Positions 21,966 to 30,046 are shown, counted from the stretch's first letter. The stretch: 40,652 nt of DNA from RUG14130 sp045598325 (GCA_045598325.1 JAZLLT010000029.1:1-40652), one strand, 5' to 3'. The notes: generated by a model from the letters alone, not told the origin. A program made the numbers and translations.

Positions 21966-23590
21966 TCGAACTCAAACTGGTTTCTTCTCTCGAAAAAGTG
22001 TTCCCGGACGAAGGCCCCAAGGGGAAAATAGGCACGCTGCAGGGCTTGCTCAACGAGCGCGTGTCCTTTCAGGCATCCTGGCGGGACACGGATGTGTCCG
22101 TATGCTACTGCACGGTGAAGGTGGTTTCACCCATCGCGGAACACATCAAAATGTACCATGTGCTGGGCGTGCCGGTCACCTATGCCTGCCAGCAGGACGC
22201 GGACGACGACTATCTGCGCAAGACTCCCGGCGTGTACCCGGACATCCTCGGGAGTGTCGAAAAGGAGCGTATGCACATCTACGGCGGCCACTGGGAGACC
22301 GCGTGGTTCGATATCGACGCGCCCGTGACCCTGAGCGCGGGCGATTATCCCGTGAAGGTGCAGATCCTTGACGGTGAAAACCTGCTTGCCGAGGAGGAGA
22401 CCGTCTATCACCGCATCGGCGCGATGCTGCCCAAGCAAACGCTCATCCACACCCACTGGTTCCATCCGGACGCCCTGTGCAACTACTACCGCGTGAAAAT
22501 GTTCAGCGAAGAATTCTGGGACATCTGCGATAAGTTCCTTGCCGGCATGAAGGAGATCGGGCAGAACTGCGTGCTGACGCCCATCCACACCCCGCCCCTG
22601 GATACGCTGGTGGGCGGCGAGCGCCTCACCTGCCAACTGGTCAAAATAAAAAAGACTGAAGTCGGTTACGAATTTGACTTTAGTCTGTTCGAACGCTTCG
22701 TCGCCCTCGCGCAAAGCAGCGGCATCGAGTATTTCGAGATGGCGCACCTGTTCACCCAGTGGGGCGCTGCGCACTGCCCCAAGATCATCGCGGAGGTGGA
22801 CGGCGCCGAAACCCGGATCTTCGGCTGGGAGACGGACGCCACCGATCCCGCCTATACGGAATTCCTCCACGCCTACCTTCCCGCCGTCATCGCGGAGACG
22901 AAGAAACTGGGCATCGCGGACAAGTGCATGTATCATATTTCCGACGAGCCCAATGAGCGGTGCCTTGACGCCTATATGGCGGCGAGAAACAGCATTTCGG
23001 ACATCACGAAGGACCTATACATGATCGACGCCCTCTCCCATGTGGAGTACTACGAAAAGGGCGCGGTCGCCCATCCCGTCCCCGCCAACAACGCCATCAA
23101 ACCCTTCCTCGCGGCAAACATCGAGAACCTGTGGACCTACTACTGCGTGAGTCAGTACAAGGATGTATCCAACCACTTCATCGCCATGCCCGCCCGCCGC
23201 ACCCGCATCCTCGGATGCCAATTGTTCAAATACAACATCGCGGGCTTCCTCCAGTGGGCGTACAACTTCTACGGCTGCCGATTCAGCGAATATCCCGTAG
23301 ACCCGTACCGCCAGAATGACGGTGACGGCTTCACGCCCGCGGGCGACAGTTTCATCGTCTATCCGGGCAGGGACGGCGCCCCCGTCCATTCCATCCGCGG
23401 CCGCGTCTTCAAGCAGGGCATCGATGACATGAGAGCTCTCCAACTGCTGGAATCCTTCGTGGGACACGAGGAAGCCGTGAGGATCATGGAAGACGGTCAG
23501 ACGGTGGAGTTCGATGTGTACCCCAGAACGGACGAATATCTCATCAAAATGCGCGAGCGCGTGAACAGAGAGATCGAAAAGAGGATATAG
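21962..23590 (+). CDS. DUF4091-type glycoside hydrolase-like protein
   Basis: A 542-residue protein without a signal peptide. Residues ~1-140 form a beta-rich domain; the rest is a TIM-barrel similar to DUF4091/GH123-related enzymes. Recognisable motifs: HTHWFHPDALCNYY, YHISDEP (candidate acid pair DE), RRTRILGCQLFKYNIAGFLQWAYNFY and the C-terminal FIVYPGRDGAPVHSIRGRVFKQGIDDMRALQLLE. This last segment is the hallmark of DUF4091. GH123 enzymes act on N-acetylgalactosaminides, but substrate is not established for this branch. It overlaps whiA by four bases, an odd place for a carbohydrate enzyme: it is physically in a cell-wall operon, which may hint at a role in wall or capsule sugar turnover (inference). 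Confidence 0.85.
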   Translation: MIELKLVSSLEKVFPDEGPKGKIGTLQGLLNERVSFQASWRDTDVSVCYCTVKVVSPIAEHIKMYHVLGVPVTYACQQDADDDYLRKTPGVYPDILGSVEKERMHIYGGHWETAWFDIDAPVTLSAGDYPVKVQILDGENLLAEEETVYHRIGAMLPKQTLIHTHWFHPDALCNYYRVKMFSEEFWDICDKFLAGMKEIGQNCVLTPIHTPPLDTLVGGERLTCQLVKIKKTEVGYEFDFSLFERFVALAQSSGIEYFEMAHLFTQWGAAHCPKIIAEVDGAETRIFGWETDATDPAYTEFLHAYLPAVIAETKKLGIADKCMYHISDEPNERCLDAYMAARNSISDITKDLYMIDALSHVEYYEKGAVAHPVPANNAIKPFLAANIENLWTYYCVSQYKDVSNHFIAMPARRTRILGCQLFKYNIAGFLQWAYNFYGCRFSEYPVDPYRQNDGDGFTPAGDSFIVYPGRDGAPVHSIRGRVFKQGIDDMRALQLLESFVGHEEAVRIMEDGQTVEFDVYPRTDEYLIKMRERVNREIEKRI

Positions 23591-23656
23591 CAATATTGTC
23601 AGCGCGCCCGCAGGGCGGAGACTTGTGTCCGTTGCCGCGCACCCCGCACTCCCTTG

Positions 23657-23740
23657 CCTTCCCCTATGGGGAAGGTGTCGCGGCGAAGCCGTGACGGATG
23701 AGGCCGCAGTCCCCAAAGCCTCCCTATGCACAAGGGAGCC
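23657..23740. repeat. REP-like palindromic cluster
   Basis: Three consecutive hairpins lie in the 186-base gap after the DUF4091 gene. They are CCTTCCCC-TAT-GGGGAAGG (23657-23675), TCGCGGC-GAA-GCCGTGA (about 23678-23694) and GCCTCCCT...AGGGAGCC (23718-23740, one mismatch). The sequence resembles short palindromic elements scattered in gut Clostridia genomes. No other copy of the full unit is present in this window, so its repeat status rests on recall, not on an internal comparison. Confidence 0.5.
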
Positions 23741-23776
23741 TAAGTTCACGCCCCGTCACCCCGAAAGGAGCCACCC

Positions 23777-24283
23777 ATGCACACCATCACCACCGCCCGC
23801 CTCACCCTCCGCCGCGTCATCGCTTCGGACTGGCCCGCGCTCAAGCGCATCTGGGAGGATGAACAGTCGGGTCCCTACGCCCGCTATGACGCCCCCGTGG
23901 ACACGGGTGAGGACGCCGTCCGCGCCCGCACCGCCAAATGGGCGACCATGGCGGAAAGCGATGACCACCGCTTCTACGCGGTCCTCCTCGGTGAGATCAT
24001 GATCGGCTACATCGCCATGAACGCCCGCCCGTACGGCTACGAAACGGGCTACTGCTTCGATTCGCACTACCACGGCAGGGGCTACGCGAAGGAGGCCATG
24101 AAAGCGGTCCTGAACGAACTTGTCCCCGAAGCCCCGCTCAAGATCACCGCGGGCACCGCCCTCATCAACGCCCCGTCCATAGGACTCCTGCTGTCCGTGG
24201 GCTTTACCCAAACGGGCACGGAAGCGGTCTCCTTCCGCGAAGGGGAGTTCTTCCCGGGCGGCGTATACGAACTGAAACTGTAA
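23777..24283 (+). CDS. GNAT-family N-acetyltransferase (RimJ/RimL type)
   Basis: A 168-residue acetyl-CoA-dependent acetyltransferase. Pattern: TARLTLRRVIASDWPAL at the N-terminus, IGYIAMNARP, ETGYCFDSHYHGRGYAKEAMKAVL (acetyl-CoA binding motif A with the HGRGYA loop) and NAPSIGLLLSVGFTQTG. It is closest to the ribosomal-protein/antibiotic-type RimJ group; the substrate is unknown. CGAAAGGAG is placed before the ATG at 23777. The gene sits between REP-like palindromes and a transposase remnant but has the same high GC content as the flanking core genes. Confidence 0.88.
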   Translation: MHTITTARLTLRRVIASDWPALKRIWEDEQSGPYARYDAPVDTGEDAVRARTAKWATMAESDDHRFYAVLLGEIMIGYIAMNARPYGYETGYCFDSHYHGRGYAKEAMKAVLNELVPEAPLKITAGTALINAPSIGLLLSVGFTQTGTEAVSFREGEFFPGGVYELKL

Positions 24284-24384
24284 CCTGAGAGAAGTATCTT
24301 TTCTCCGACACCCGTGCGCCGTAAGGGGGACATGCCTGCCGTTGCAGACGGCTGCTATCCCACCCATACACCCGCCCTGCGGTC
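24284..24384. other. Non-coding spacer with small hairpins
   Basis: An 8-bp hairpin GAGAGAAG-TAT-CTTTTCTC at 24287-24305 follows the acetyltransferase stop, with one G-U pair and no T run, so termination is uncertain. GCCGT-TGCAG-ACGGC around 24338-24352 is a second small palindrome. No reading frame here matches the missing N-terminal half of the transposase remnant that follows. Confidence 0.4.
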
Positions 24385-24573
24385 ATGGATATTGTCTGTG
24401 CCTTTCAGTCGCTCACGAACCGTAAATGCAAAGAGATAAAAGCGATCGACATGATTGTCCGGACACCGTTTTATGAACATACCGTTCGGAATCAGGATGA
24501 TTATGACGAGGCGGCAAGGTATATTGCCGAAAATCCGTTGAAATGGAGTACTGACCGGTTGTATTGCGTGTAA
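24385..24573 (+). pseudogene. Remnant of a REP-associated tyrosine (RAYT/IS200-like) transposase
   Basis: Sixty-two codons that match only the C-terminal end of the Y1/RAYT transposase family: DIVCAFQSLTNRKCKE (the family's I-V-x-x-F-K/Q-S motif), then FYEHTVRNQDDYDEAARYI and ENPLKWSTDRLY. The catalytic HUH motif and about the first 100 residues are absent; sequence upstream is unrelated in all frames I read. A QxxFYDH-like core is visible, where the tyrosine may be the former nucleophile. RAYTs mobilise REP palindromes, and REP-like hairpins flank this remnant on both sides. Not expected to be functional; an ATG is present but I see no ribosome site. Confidence 0.78.
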
Positions 24574-24580
24574 AAAAACA

Positions 24581-24602
24581 GCACCGCTCGTCCGAACGGT
24601 GC
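24581..24602. repeat. Palindrome downstream of the RAYT remnant
   Basis: GCACCGCTCG and CGAACGGTGC form a near-perfect inverted repeat (one mismatch) a few bases after the remnant's stop. It could be a REP end or a weak terminator. Confidence 0.4.
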
Positions 24603-24633
24603 AGTGTCATAAGGATGTTTTTTGACAAAACAC

Positions 24634-24676
24634 AACCCGCCGAAAAGGAAATTACCTTTTCGGCGGGTTATTTCTT
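24634..24676. terminator. Strong bidirectional terminator
   Basis: A perfect 15-bp stem, AACCCGCCGAAAAGG (24634-24648) with CCTTTTCGGCGGGTT (24655-24669), loop AAATTA. It is followed on plus by ATTTCTTT and on minus by GTGTTTTG. It serves the convergent acetyltransferase gene on the minus strand and blocks read-through from the left. Confidence 0.88.
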
Positions 24677-24710
24677 TCATCTCGACAAACCGGGATTTGG
24701 CGAGTTCTTG

Positions 24711-25145
24711 TTATAAACGGTATACTATCAATCCTTCATTCATACCGATATTTTGAAATCCGAACTTCTCGGCTATTCTTCCGGTGATTTTCTGTTCGGG
24801 TACACATTCGATAACCGCATGCTTTCCACTACATTCAGCTTCTTCAATCATTTGAGTAGTCAAAATGGTTGCAATGCCTCGGCCCCAACAAGAAGGATGC
24901 AAAACCCATCCGATCTCCAGACTTTCTTCATCATAGTCATGATAAATAACATAACCAATAAAGCTCTCGTCTTTTTCAACAGCGTAAATCAACGGTCTCT
25001 CTGAAAGGCCTGCTTTGATAAGGAACTGCTCAGTCTGCTCTTTTGAATACGGGGGCTCAAGGTATTCCATTACTTTCGGATCAGACAATAATCCGTAAAG
25101 TGGTTCCGCATCATGGATTGTCATTTTCCTGATTTTGATTTCCAT
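24711..25145 (-). CDS. GNAT-family N-acetyltransferase, AT-rich
   Basis: A 144-residue acetyltransferase: MTIHDAEPLYGLLSDPKVMEYL at the start, FIGYVIYHDYDEESLEIGWVLHPSCWGRGIATILTTQMI with the acetyl-CoA loop WGRGIA, and AEKFGFQNIG near the C-terminus. It is related to RimJ/RimL-like enzymes but only distantly similar to the copy at 23777. Base composition is about 40% GC on the lines I counted, against roughly 60% in neighbours, and codon choice ends often in A/T. Together with the adjacent transposase remnant this suggests horizontal acquisition. GAGGAGG precedes the ATG at 25145, and the stop lies 41 bases from the strong terminator. Substrate unknown. Confidence 0.87.
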   Translation of the reverse strand: MEIKIRKMTIHDAEPLYGLLSDPKVMEYLEPPYSKEQTEQFLIKAGLSERPLIYAVEKDESFIGYVIYHDYDEESLEIGWVLHPSCWGRGIATILTTQMIEEAECSGKHAVIECVPEQKITGRIAEKFGFQNIGMNEGLIVYRL

Positions 25146-25272
25146 TCGCTTACCTCCTCACAAATTCCAGTCTGTTCACATCAATAACGAGCATCGGATT
25201 TTGCCGTACAAAATCACATCATAAAAACTTCCTTATCGGGCTGTCACTAACGGTGTTGTTTTTCTTTTTTTA

Positions 25273-26649
25273 CTATGCCTTTTCCGCGATCTCTCTTGCC
25301 ACGAATACGCCGCTTGAGGACGCGTGGGACAGGGAGTGGGTGACGCCGCTGCCGTCGCCGATCATGTAGAGGCCCGGAAGTTTCGTTTCCAGATGCTCGT
25401 CGATATCCACTTCCATGTTGTAGAACTTGACCTCCACGCCGTACAGGAGGGTGTCGTCGTTGGCGGTGCCGGGGGCGATCTTGTCCAGCGCCTGTATCAT
25501 CTCGATGATGCCGTCCAGGATGCGCTTGGGAAGGACCAGAGAGAGGTCGCCGGGGGTCGCGGTGAGGGTCGGGCGCACGAGACCTTCCTCGATGCGCTTT
25601 ACCGTGCTCCTGCGTCCGCGGATGAGGTCTCCGTACCGCTGCACCATGACGCCGCCGCCCAGCATGTTGGAAAGGCGCGCGATGGATTCGCCGTAGCCGT
25701 TGCTGTCGTTGAAGGGCTCGGAGAAGTGCTTGCTTACCAGCAGGGCGAAGTTCGTATTTTCGGTCTTGAGCTTGTCGTCCTCGTAGGAGTGGCCGTTCAC
25801 CGTCACGATGCCGTTGGTGTTTTCGTTGACCACGATGCCGTTGGGGTTCATGCAGAAGGTGCGCACATTGTCCTCGAACTTTTCCGTGCGGTAGACGATC
25901 TTGCTCTCGTACAGTTCCTTCGTCAGATGCTCGAATACCACCGCGGGCAGTTCCACGCGCACGCCGATGTCCACACGGTTGGATTTCGTTTCGATGTGGT
26001 TTTCGGCGCAGGTCTTTTCCAGCCACTTGCTGCCGCTCCTGCCTACGGACACGATGCACTTTCTGCAGGTGAATTCGCCCTTTTTCGTCTCCACCCGGTA
26101 GCCGCCCTCGCAGGAGGACAGGGTCTCCACGGGGGTGTCGAAGAAGAAATCGATGCTGTCCTTCAGCCGGGCGTAGAGGTTTTGAAGCACGATGAAGTTG
26201 ATGTCCGTGCCCAGATGGCGCACTTTCGCGTCCAGCAGGTTGAGTTTATTGCGGATGCATTGGGTCTTGAAGGCGCTCCCGATGGATGTGTACATCTTCG
26301 TGCCTTCGCCGCCCATCGCCATGTTGACTTCGTCCACATATTCCATCAGTTCCAGCGCCTTGCTCCTGCCGATATACTCGTGCAGGGTGCCGCCGAAATC
26401 GTTGGTGATGTTGTATTTGCCGTCGGAGAAGGCGCCCGCGCCGCCGAAGCCGCTCATGATGGAGCAGGAGGGGCAGTGGATGCAGCTTTTCACCTTGTCG
26501 CCGTCGATGGGGCAGCGGCGCTTTTCGAGGGCGTGACCGCCTTCGAACACCGCGACCTTCATCTGCGGCGCCAGTTTATTCAGTTCATACGCCGCGTAGA
26601 TGCCGCCCGGACCCGCGCCGATGATGATGACATCGTAGAATGTACTCAT
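25273..26649 (-). CDS. FAD-dependent dehydrogenase (COG2509-like)
   Basis: A 458-residue flavoprotein. The N-terminal dinucleotide motif is IIGAGPGG at 9-16, followed by CIHCPSCSIMSGFGGAGAFSDGKYN, a cysteine-rich segment characteristic of this uncharacterised family, and a C-terminal MIGDGSGVTHSLSHASSSG that closes the FAD site. The reaction is not known. The cysteines in CIHCPSC could bind a metal or serve in redox transfer. It is divergently transcribed from the LtaS-like gene at 26755. No clear terminator lies in the 127 bases before the minus-strand acetyltransferase, so read-through is possible. Confidence 0.88.
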   Translation of the reverse strand: MSTFYDVIIIGAGPGGIYAAYELNKLAPQMKVAVFEGGHALEKRRCPIDGDKVKSCIHCPSCSIMSGFGGAGAFSDGKYNITNDFGGTLHEYIGRSKALELMEYVDEVNMAMGGEGTKMYTSIGSAFKTQCIRNKLNLLDAKVRHLGTDINFIVLQNLYARLKDSIDFFFDTPVETLSSCEGGYRVETKKGEFTCRKCIVSVGRSGSKWLEKTCAENHIETKSNRVDIGVRVELPAVVFEHLTKELYESKIVYRTEKFEDNVRTFCMNPNGIVVNENTNGIVTVNGHSYEDDKLKTENTNFALLVSKHFSEPFNDSNGYGESIARLSNMLGGGVMVQRYGDLIRGRRSTVKRIEEGLVRPTLTATPGDLSLVLPKRILDGIIEMIQALDKIAPGTANDDTLLYGVEVKFYNMEVDIDEHLETKLPGLYMIGDGSGVTHSLSHASSSGVFVAREIAEKA

Positions 26650-26666
26650 GATTTACGAATTTCCTC

Positions 26667-26717
26667 TCGATTTTTCCACAATTCTGTATTATAATGGATA
26701 TGTGTACCAAAATGCAA
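26667..26717. promoter_or_regulatory. Overlapping divergent promoters
   Basis: The sequence TATTATAATG supplies a TATAAT on each strand: plus at 26690-26695 with a weak TCGATT -35 at 26667-26672, and minus at 26688-26693 with TTGCAT at 26712-26717 (18-base spacer). The two polymerases cannot occupy the site together, so the genes would compete. Confidence 0.5.
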
Positions 26718-26754
26718 GCATGAATCGGTTATTATTTCTCTCCGGAGGAAGTAA

Positions 26755-28890
26755 ATGAAACGCAAACAGTATTCTCCCGTCCGAATGAAGGTGGGGCGCA
26801 AGAGCGCGCTGCCGTTTATCGAGGTCGCGGCGCTTATTTCTCTGCTGCTCAATTTCGTTCTGGAAGGGCTTTCCCGCAGGAGCGCCATCGCGCCCTTCCG
26901 CTTTTTCGTAAGCAATTTCCCCGCCTTTGCCCTTTCCTGGGCGGTCATCATGGTGACGCTGTGCATCGCCATGCTGTTCCGTAAAAAGGTCTTTTCGGTC
27001 ACGCTGGTTTCCGTACTGTGGCTTGCCCTCGGCATCGCCAACCGGATCATTCTGGGGCGCCGCACCGGCTCGCCCCTTTCTCCCGTGGACCTGCAGCTCA
27101 ACATGGAAGCCATCCTCATGCTGCCCATCTACTACAAGTGGTGGCAGATCGTGCTGGGCGCGCTCGCCATCGCCGCGGTGGTCACGGGTCTCGTGCTGCT
27201 GGCGATCAAGACCCCGAAATACAAAAAAGAACTGGGCAGAGCGCTTCTGCGCCTGCTTGTTTCCGCCGTTCTCTGCATCGCCCTCATTTTCTTCTGCATC
27301 GAAGGCGGTTATGTGAGCAAAAGCCTGCGCCCGAGCCTGTATGACGCCTACCTCGACAACGGCTTTGCCTGGTCCTTCCTGTTCGGCATGTTCGATACCG
27401 GCATCAGGGAGCCCGAGACCTACTCCGGCGAGGCGGTCAAGCAGGTGGGCGAGGCGGCGGATATGGAGATCACCGTGGATGAGGAAGAACAGCCCGCGGA
27501 CAGAGGATTCCGCGAGGAATTCCGTGAGTTCGTGAGGACCGGCCTGTTTAACAGCGAGCCCGATGGCTACGGCGCCGAAGCCGTGGCGACCATCCGGAAC
27601 CTCATCGGCAGAGGCGAGGCGGACGCGGAAGTGCCCAACATCATCTTCGTGCAGTTGGAAGCCTTCAGCGATCCCTCCGTGTTCACGGGTTACGCCTACG
27701 AGGGCGATCCCATCCCCGGTTACCGGAAACTGCTGGAAACCTGCCCGTCCGGCCGCCTCAATGTGCCCACGGTCTCCGGCGGCACAGCCAACACCGAGTT
27801 CGAGGTGCTGACCGGCTGCAATCTGGACTTCTTCGGCGCGGGCGAGTTCCCCTTCTACACCGTCGCCAAGGACGGCGTCATCGAGTCGCTCGCCACGGAC
27901 CTCAAGGCCTGCGGGCTCACCAGCACCTTCCTGCATAATTACACGGGCTCCTTCTATTATCGCAACACCGTCTATTCCAACCTGTGCTTCGACCGCTTTG
28001 TGTCCGTGGAGTACATGGATGGCTACGATGTGACGCCCAAGGGCTGGGCGAAGGATTCCATCCTCGAAACCTGTATGCTGGAGACCATGGAAAAATCGGA
28101 AGGCAAAGACTTCATCTATGCGGTCACCGTGCAGACCCACGGCGCCTATCCCGAAAATCCGGAGGGCTTCACGCCCGCCTTCACCGTGACCATGGCGCCC
28201 GGCGAACACGAGAAGGCGCAGATGGAATACTATCTTACCCAGATGGGCGAGGTGGACGCTTTCATCACCCACCTGACGGAGACTTTCGCGGAATACCCCG
28301 AGGACACCATGATCGTGTTCTTCGGCGACCATCTGCCCGGGCTCCAGTTCGAGGTGGAGGATCTCGCCGATGGCGACCTGTATGCCACCCGCTATGCCAT
28401 CTGGGCGAACTTCCCCCTTGAGAAAGTGAATCGCGACCTCGAAGCTTACCAGTTGGGCGCTTATGCCCTGAAAATGGCGGGAGCGGACAGAGGCGTCATG
28501 GTGCGCTACCACCAGAACTGCATGGACGCCGAAGGCTACATGGAAGGCATGCAGATGATCGAATACGACATCATGTACGGCAGAAAGTATGCCTACGGCG
28601 AAAAAGAACTGACCCGTGATTCGGAGATGATTTTCGGACTCGAAGACAGCGCGGTCACGGATACTTATGTGAAACACGGCAACCTCTTTGTGGAAGGCGC
28701 GGGCTTCACCTCCGCCTGCAAAGTCTATGCGGACGATGAGGAACTGGACACCATTTTCGTCAATGACGCCCTGCTTATCGTGCCCGAAACGGTTGAGATG
28801 CCCGAGGAGGCGCTCTCCGTGCGCTTTGTGGCGGCGGACGGCGTCATCCTGAGCGTCATCGGTAACGGAAATGAAGATACTGGTCTGTAA
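26755..28890 (+). CDS. LtaS-family lipoteichoic acid synthase-like protein
   Basis: A 711-residue membrane enzyme: about five hydrophobic segments (near 22-40, 53-74, 81-100, 129-151, 163-183), a linker helix, then an extracellular sulfatase-fold domain. IIFVQLEAFSDPS has metal ligand E302, SGGTANTEFEVLTG contains the nucleophile T344 in the LtaS-type context, and HTHG-like VQTHGAYPENP and VFFGDHLPG complete the site. About 95 residues after the catalytic domain form an extra beta-rich region (VKHGNLFVEGAGFTSACKVYADDEEL), not present in classic LtaS. It would polymerise or transfer glycerol phosphate on the outer face of the membrane. GGAGGAAGT precedes the ATG. The 3' end overlaps the next gene by 20 bases. 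Confidence 0.9.
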   Translation: MKRKQYSPVRMKVGRKSALPFIEVAALISLLLNFVLEGLSRRSAIAPFRFFVSNFPAFALSWAVIMVTLCIAMLFRKKVFSVTLVSVLWLALGIANRIILGRRTGSPLSPVDLQLNMEAILMLPIYYKWWQIVLGALAIAAVVTGLVLLAIKTPKYKKELGRALLRLLVSAVLCIALIFFCIEGGYVSKSLRPSLYDAYLDNGFAWSFLFGMFDTGIREPETYSGEAVKQVGEAADMEITVDEEEQPADRGFREEFREFVRTGLFNSEPDGYGAEAVATIRNLIGRGEADAEVPNIIFVQLEAFSDPSVFTGYAYEGDPIPGYRKLLETCPSGRLNVPTVSGGTANTEFEVLTGCNLDFFGAGEFPFYTVAKDGVIESLATDLKACGLTSTFLHNYTGSFYYRNTVYSNLCFDRFVSVEYMDGYDVTPKGWAKDSILETCMLETMEKSEGKDFIYAVTVQTHGAYPENPEGFTPAFTVTMAPGEHEKAQMEYYLTQMGEVDAFITHLTETFAEYPEDTMIVFFGDHLPGLQFEVEDLADGDLYATRYAIWANFPLEKVNRDLEAYQLGAYALKMAGADRGVMVRYHQNCMDAEGYMEGMQMIEYDIMYGRKYAYGEKELTRDSEMIFGLEDSAVTDTYVKHGNLFVEGAGFTSACKVYADDEELDTIFVNDALLIVPETVEMPEEALSVRFVAADGVILSVIGNGNEDTGL

Positions 28891-30001
28891 TCCCGGCAGC
28901 ACTTCCCTCAAATTCCGCCTGTCGGAGGAGCCGGAGGGAAAGGTGTTTGCGGGCGGCAAAATCGGCAGAGTCGGAACGGACAGAGCGGAATACGCCTTCA
29001 CGGCGGGGAAGGAGACATCCTCGGGCGTAAAGCCCATTCCGGACTATGTGGCGGGCATCCGTCTGTTTCTGGACTTCATCGGCGGCGCGGAGCAGGCGGA
29101 CGCCGTGGCGTTCAAGACCGTGCTGGCCCGAGGCGTGAGCGGCGTTACGGAGATCACGGATAAAGTGACGGACGCCATGCGGGCGTATCTCGCCGCCGCG
29201 CCCGTTCATAATACGGCGTATCTTTCCGCCATCGAGGCGTTCCGCGTGATCGCGCCGAACAAGAAACTCATCGGCTGCTTCGAGACGGCGTTTCATGAAA
29301 CGATCCCGCCCGAGCGGTATCTCTATTCCGTGCCCTACGAGTGGTACGAGCAATACGGCATCCGCCGCATGGGCTTCCACGGCGCGTCCCACGAGGGCGT
29401 GGCAATGGCAGCGAAAGGCTATAAGCGGGTCATCTCCTGCCATCTCGGCGGGTCGGGCTCCATCTGCGCCATTGAGGACGGGAAGAGCGTGGACACCTCC
29501 TTCGGCTTTTCCCTGCAGGCGGGGCTTCCCCACATCGACCGCTGCGGCGACATCGACCCTTACATCGAGCACTTCCTTTTGAGCGAGGGCATGAGCGAAG
29601 AGGAGTTCATGCGCGGCATCGAGCATAATGGAGGTCTCAAGGGGATTTCGGGACTTTCCGGGGATATGCGCGACCTGCGGGAAGCGGCATCGGGCGGACA
29701 CGAACGGGCGAAACTCGCCATCGGCGTCTACACGACCCAAATCGTGCGCTATATCGGCGCGTTCGCCGCGGAAATGGGCGGTGTCGATGCCCTCGCCTTT
29801 ACGGGCGGCATCGGCGAAAACGACCATGAGACCCGCGCGGAAGTCTGCGGTCATCTTTCCTTCCTCGGCATCCGCCTGAATGAGACTGCCAACCGCGAAA
29901 GCCTTCCCCGCATCGAGGAAGCGGGCAGTGTGCCCGTGTTCGTGGTGAAGGCGGACGAAGAGGCGACTGTCGCGGCAAAAGCGTGGAAATTTCTTGCATA
30001 A
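28871..30001 (+). CDS. Divergent acetate/propionate kinase family protein
   Basis: A 376-residue ASKHA-fold kinase, shorter than typical AckA (about 400). Conserved elements: CNPGSTSLKFRL (phosphate 1), FETAFHETIPPERYLYSVPYEWYEQYGIRRMGFHGASH, SCHLGGSGSICAIEDGKSVDTSFGF (phosphate 2) and FTGGIGEND (adenosine). Differences: the acetate-site RVVHGG of AckA is replaced by AFKTVLARG, and MGTRSGDIDP by HIDRCGDIDP, so the arginine of TRSGD is kept but the first arginine position is lysine. The substrate may therefore differ from acetate. No phosphotransacetylase is nearby. It starts inside the LtaS-like gene (20-base overlap), implying translational coupling. Confidence 0.85.
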   Translation: MKILVCNPGSTSLKFRLSEEPEGKVFAGGKIGRVGTDRAEYAFTAGKETSSGVKPIPDYVAGIRLFLDFIGGAEQADAVAFKTVLARGVSGVTEITDKVTDAMRAYLAAAPVHNTAYLSAIEAFRVIAPNKKLIGCFETAFHETIPPERYLYSVPYEWYEQYGIRRMGFHGASHEGVAMAAKGYKRVISCHLGGSGSICAIEDGKSVDTSFGFSLQAGLPHIDRCGDIDPYIEHFLLSEGMSEEEFMRGIEHNGGLKGISGLSGDMRDLREAASGGHERAKLAIGVYTTQIVRYIGAFAAEMGGVDALAFTGGIGENDHETRAEVCGHLSFLGIRLNETANRESLPRIEEAGSVPVFVVKADEEATVAAKAWKFLA

Positions 30002-30022
30002 AACGGAAAAATATGCTACAAT
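29994..30022 (+). promoter_or_regulatory. Promoter within the kinase 3' end, driving the nudix/tldD operon
   Basis: TTGCAT (29994-29999), 17 bases, TACAAT (30017-30022), with TGC immediately before the -10 giving an extended -10. The -35 overlaps the last codons of the kinase gene. Confidence 0.68.
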
Positions 30023-30046
30023 AAATCATTACGAGGTAAAAAAAAC

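Noticed and set aside
23657..23740. CRISPR-like repeat array
   Set aside because: The hairpins differ in sequence, are not equally spaced and occur once each here; they look like palindromic intergenic elements instead.
24621..24627. TTGACA near 24621 as a promoter for a plus-strand gene
   Set aside because: No -10 at a suitable distance and no plus-strand gene downstream; the sequence belongs to the edge of the bidirectional terminator.
26689..29037. Long minus-strand open frame opposite the LtaS-like gene
   Set aside because: It spans the divergent promoter and the start of the kinase gene and has no recognisable motif; the plus-strand gene has LtaS active-site residues.
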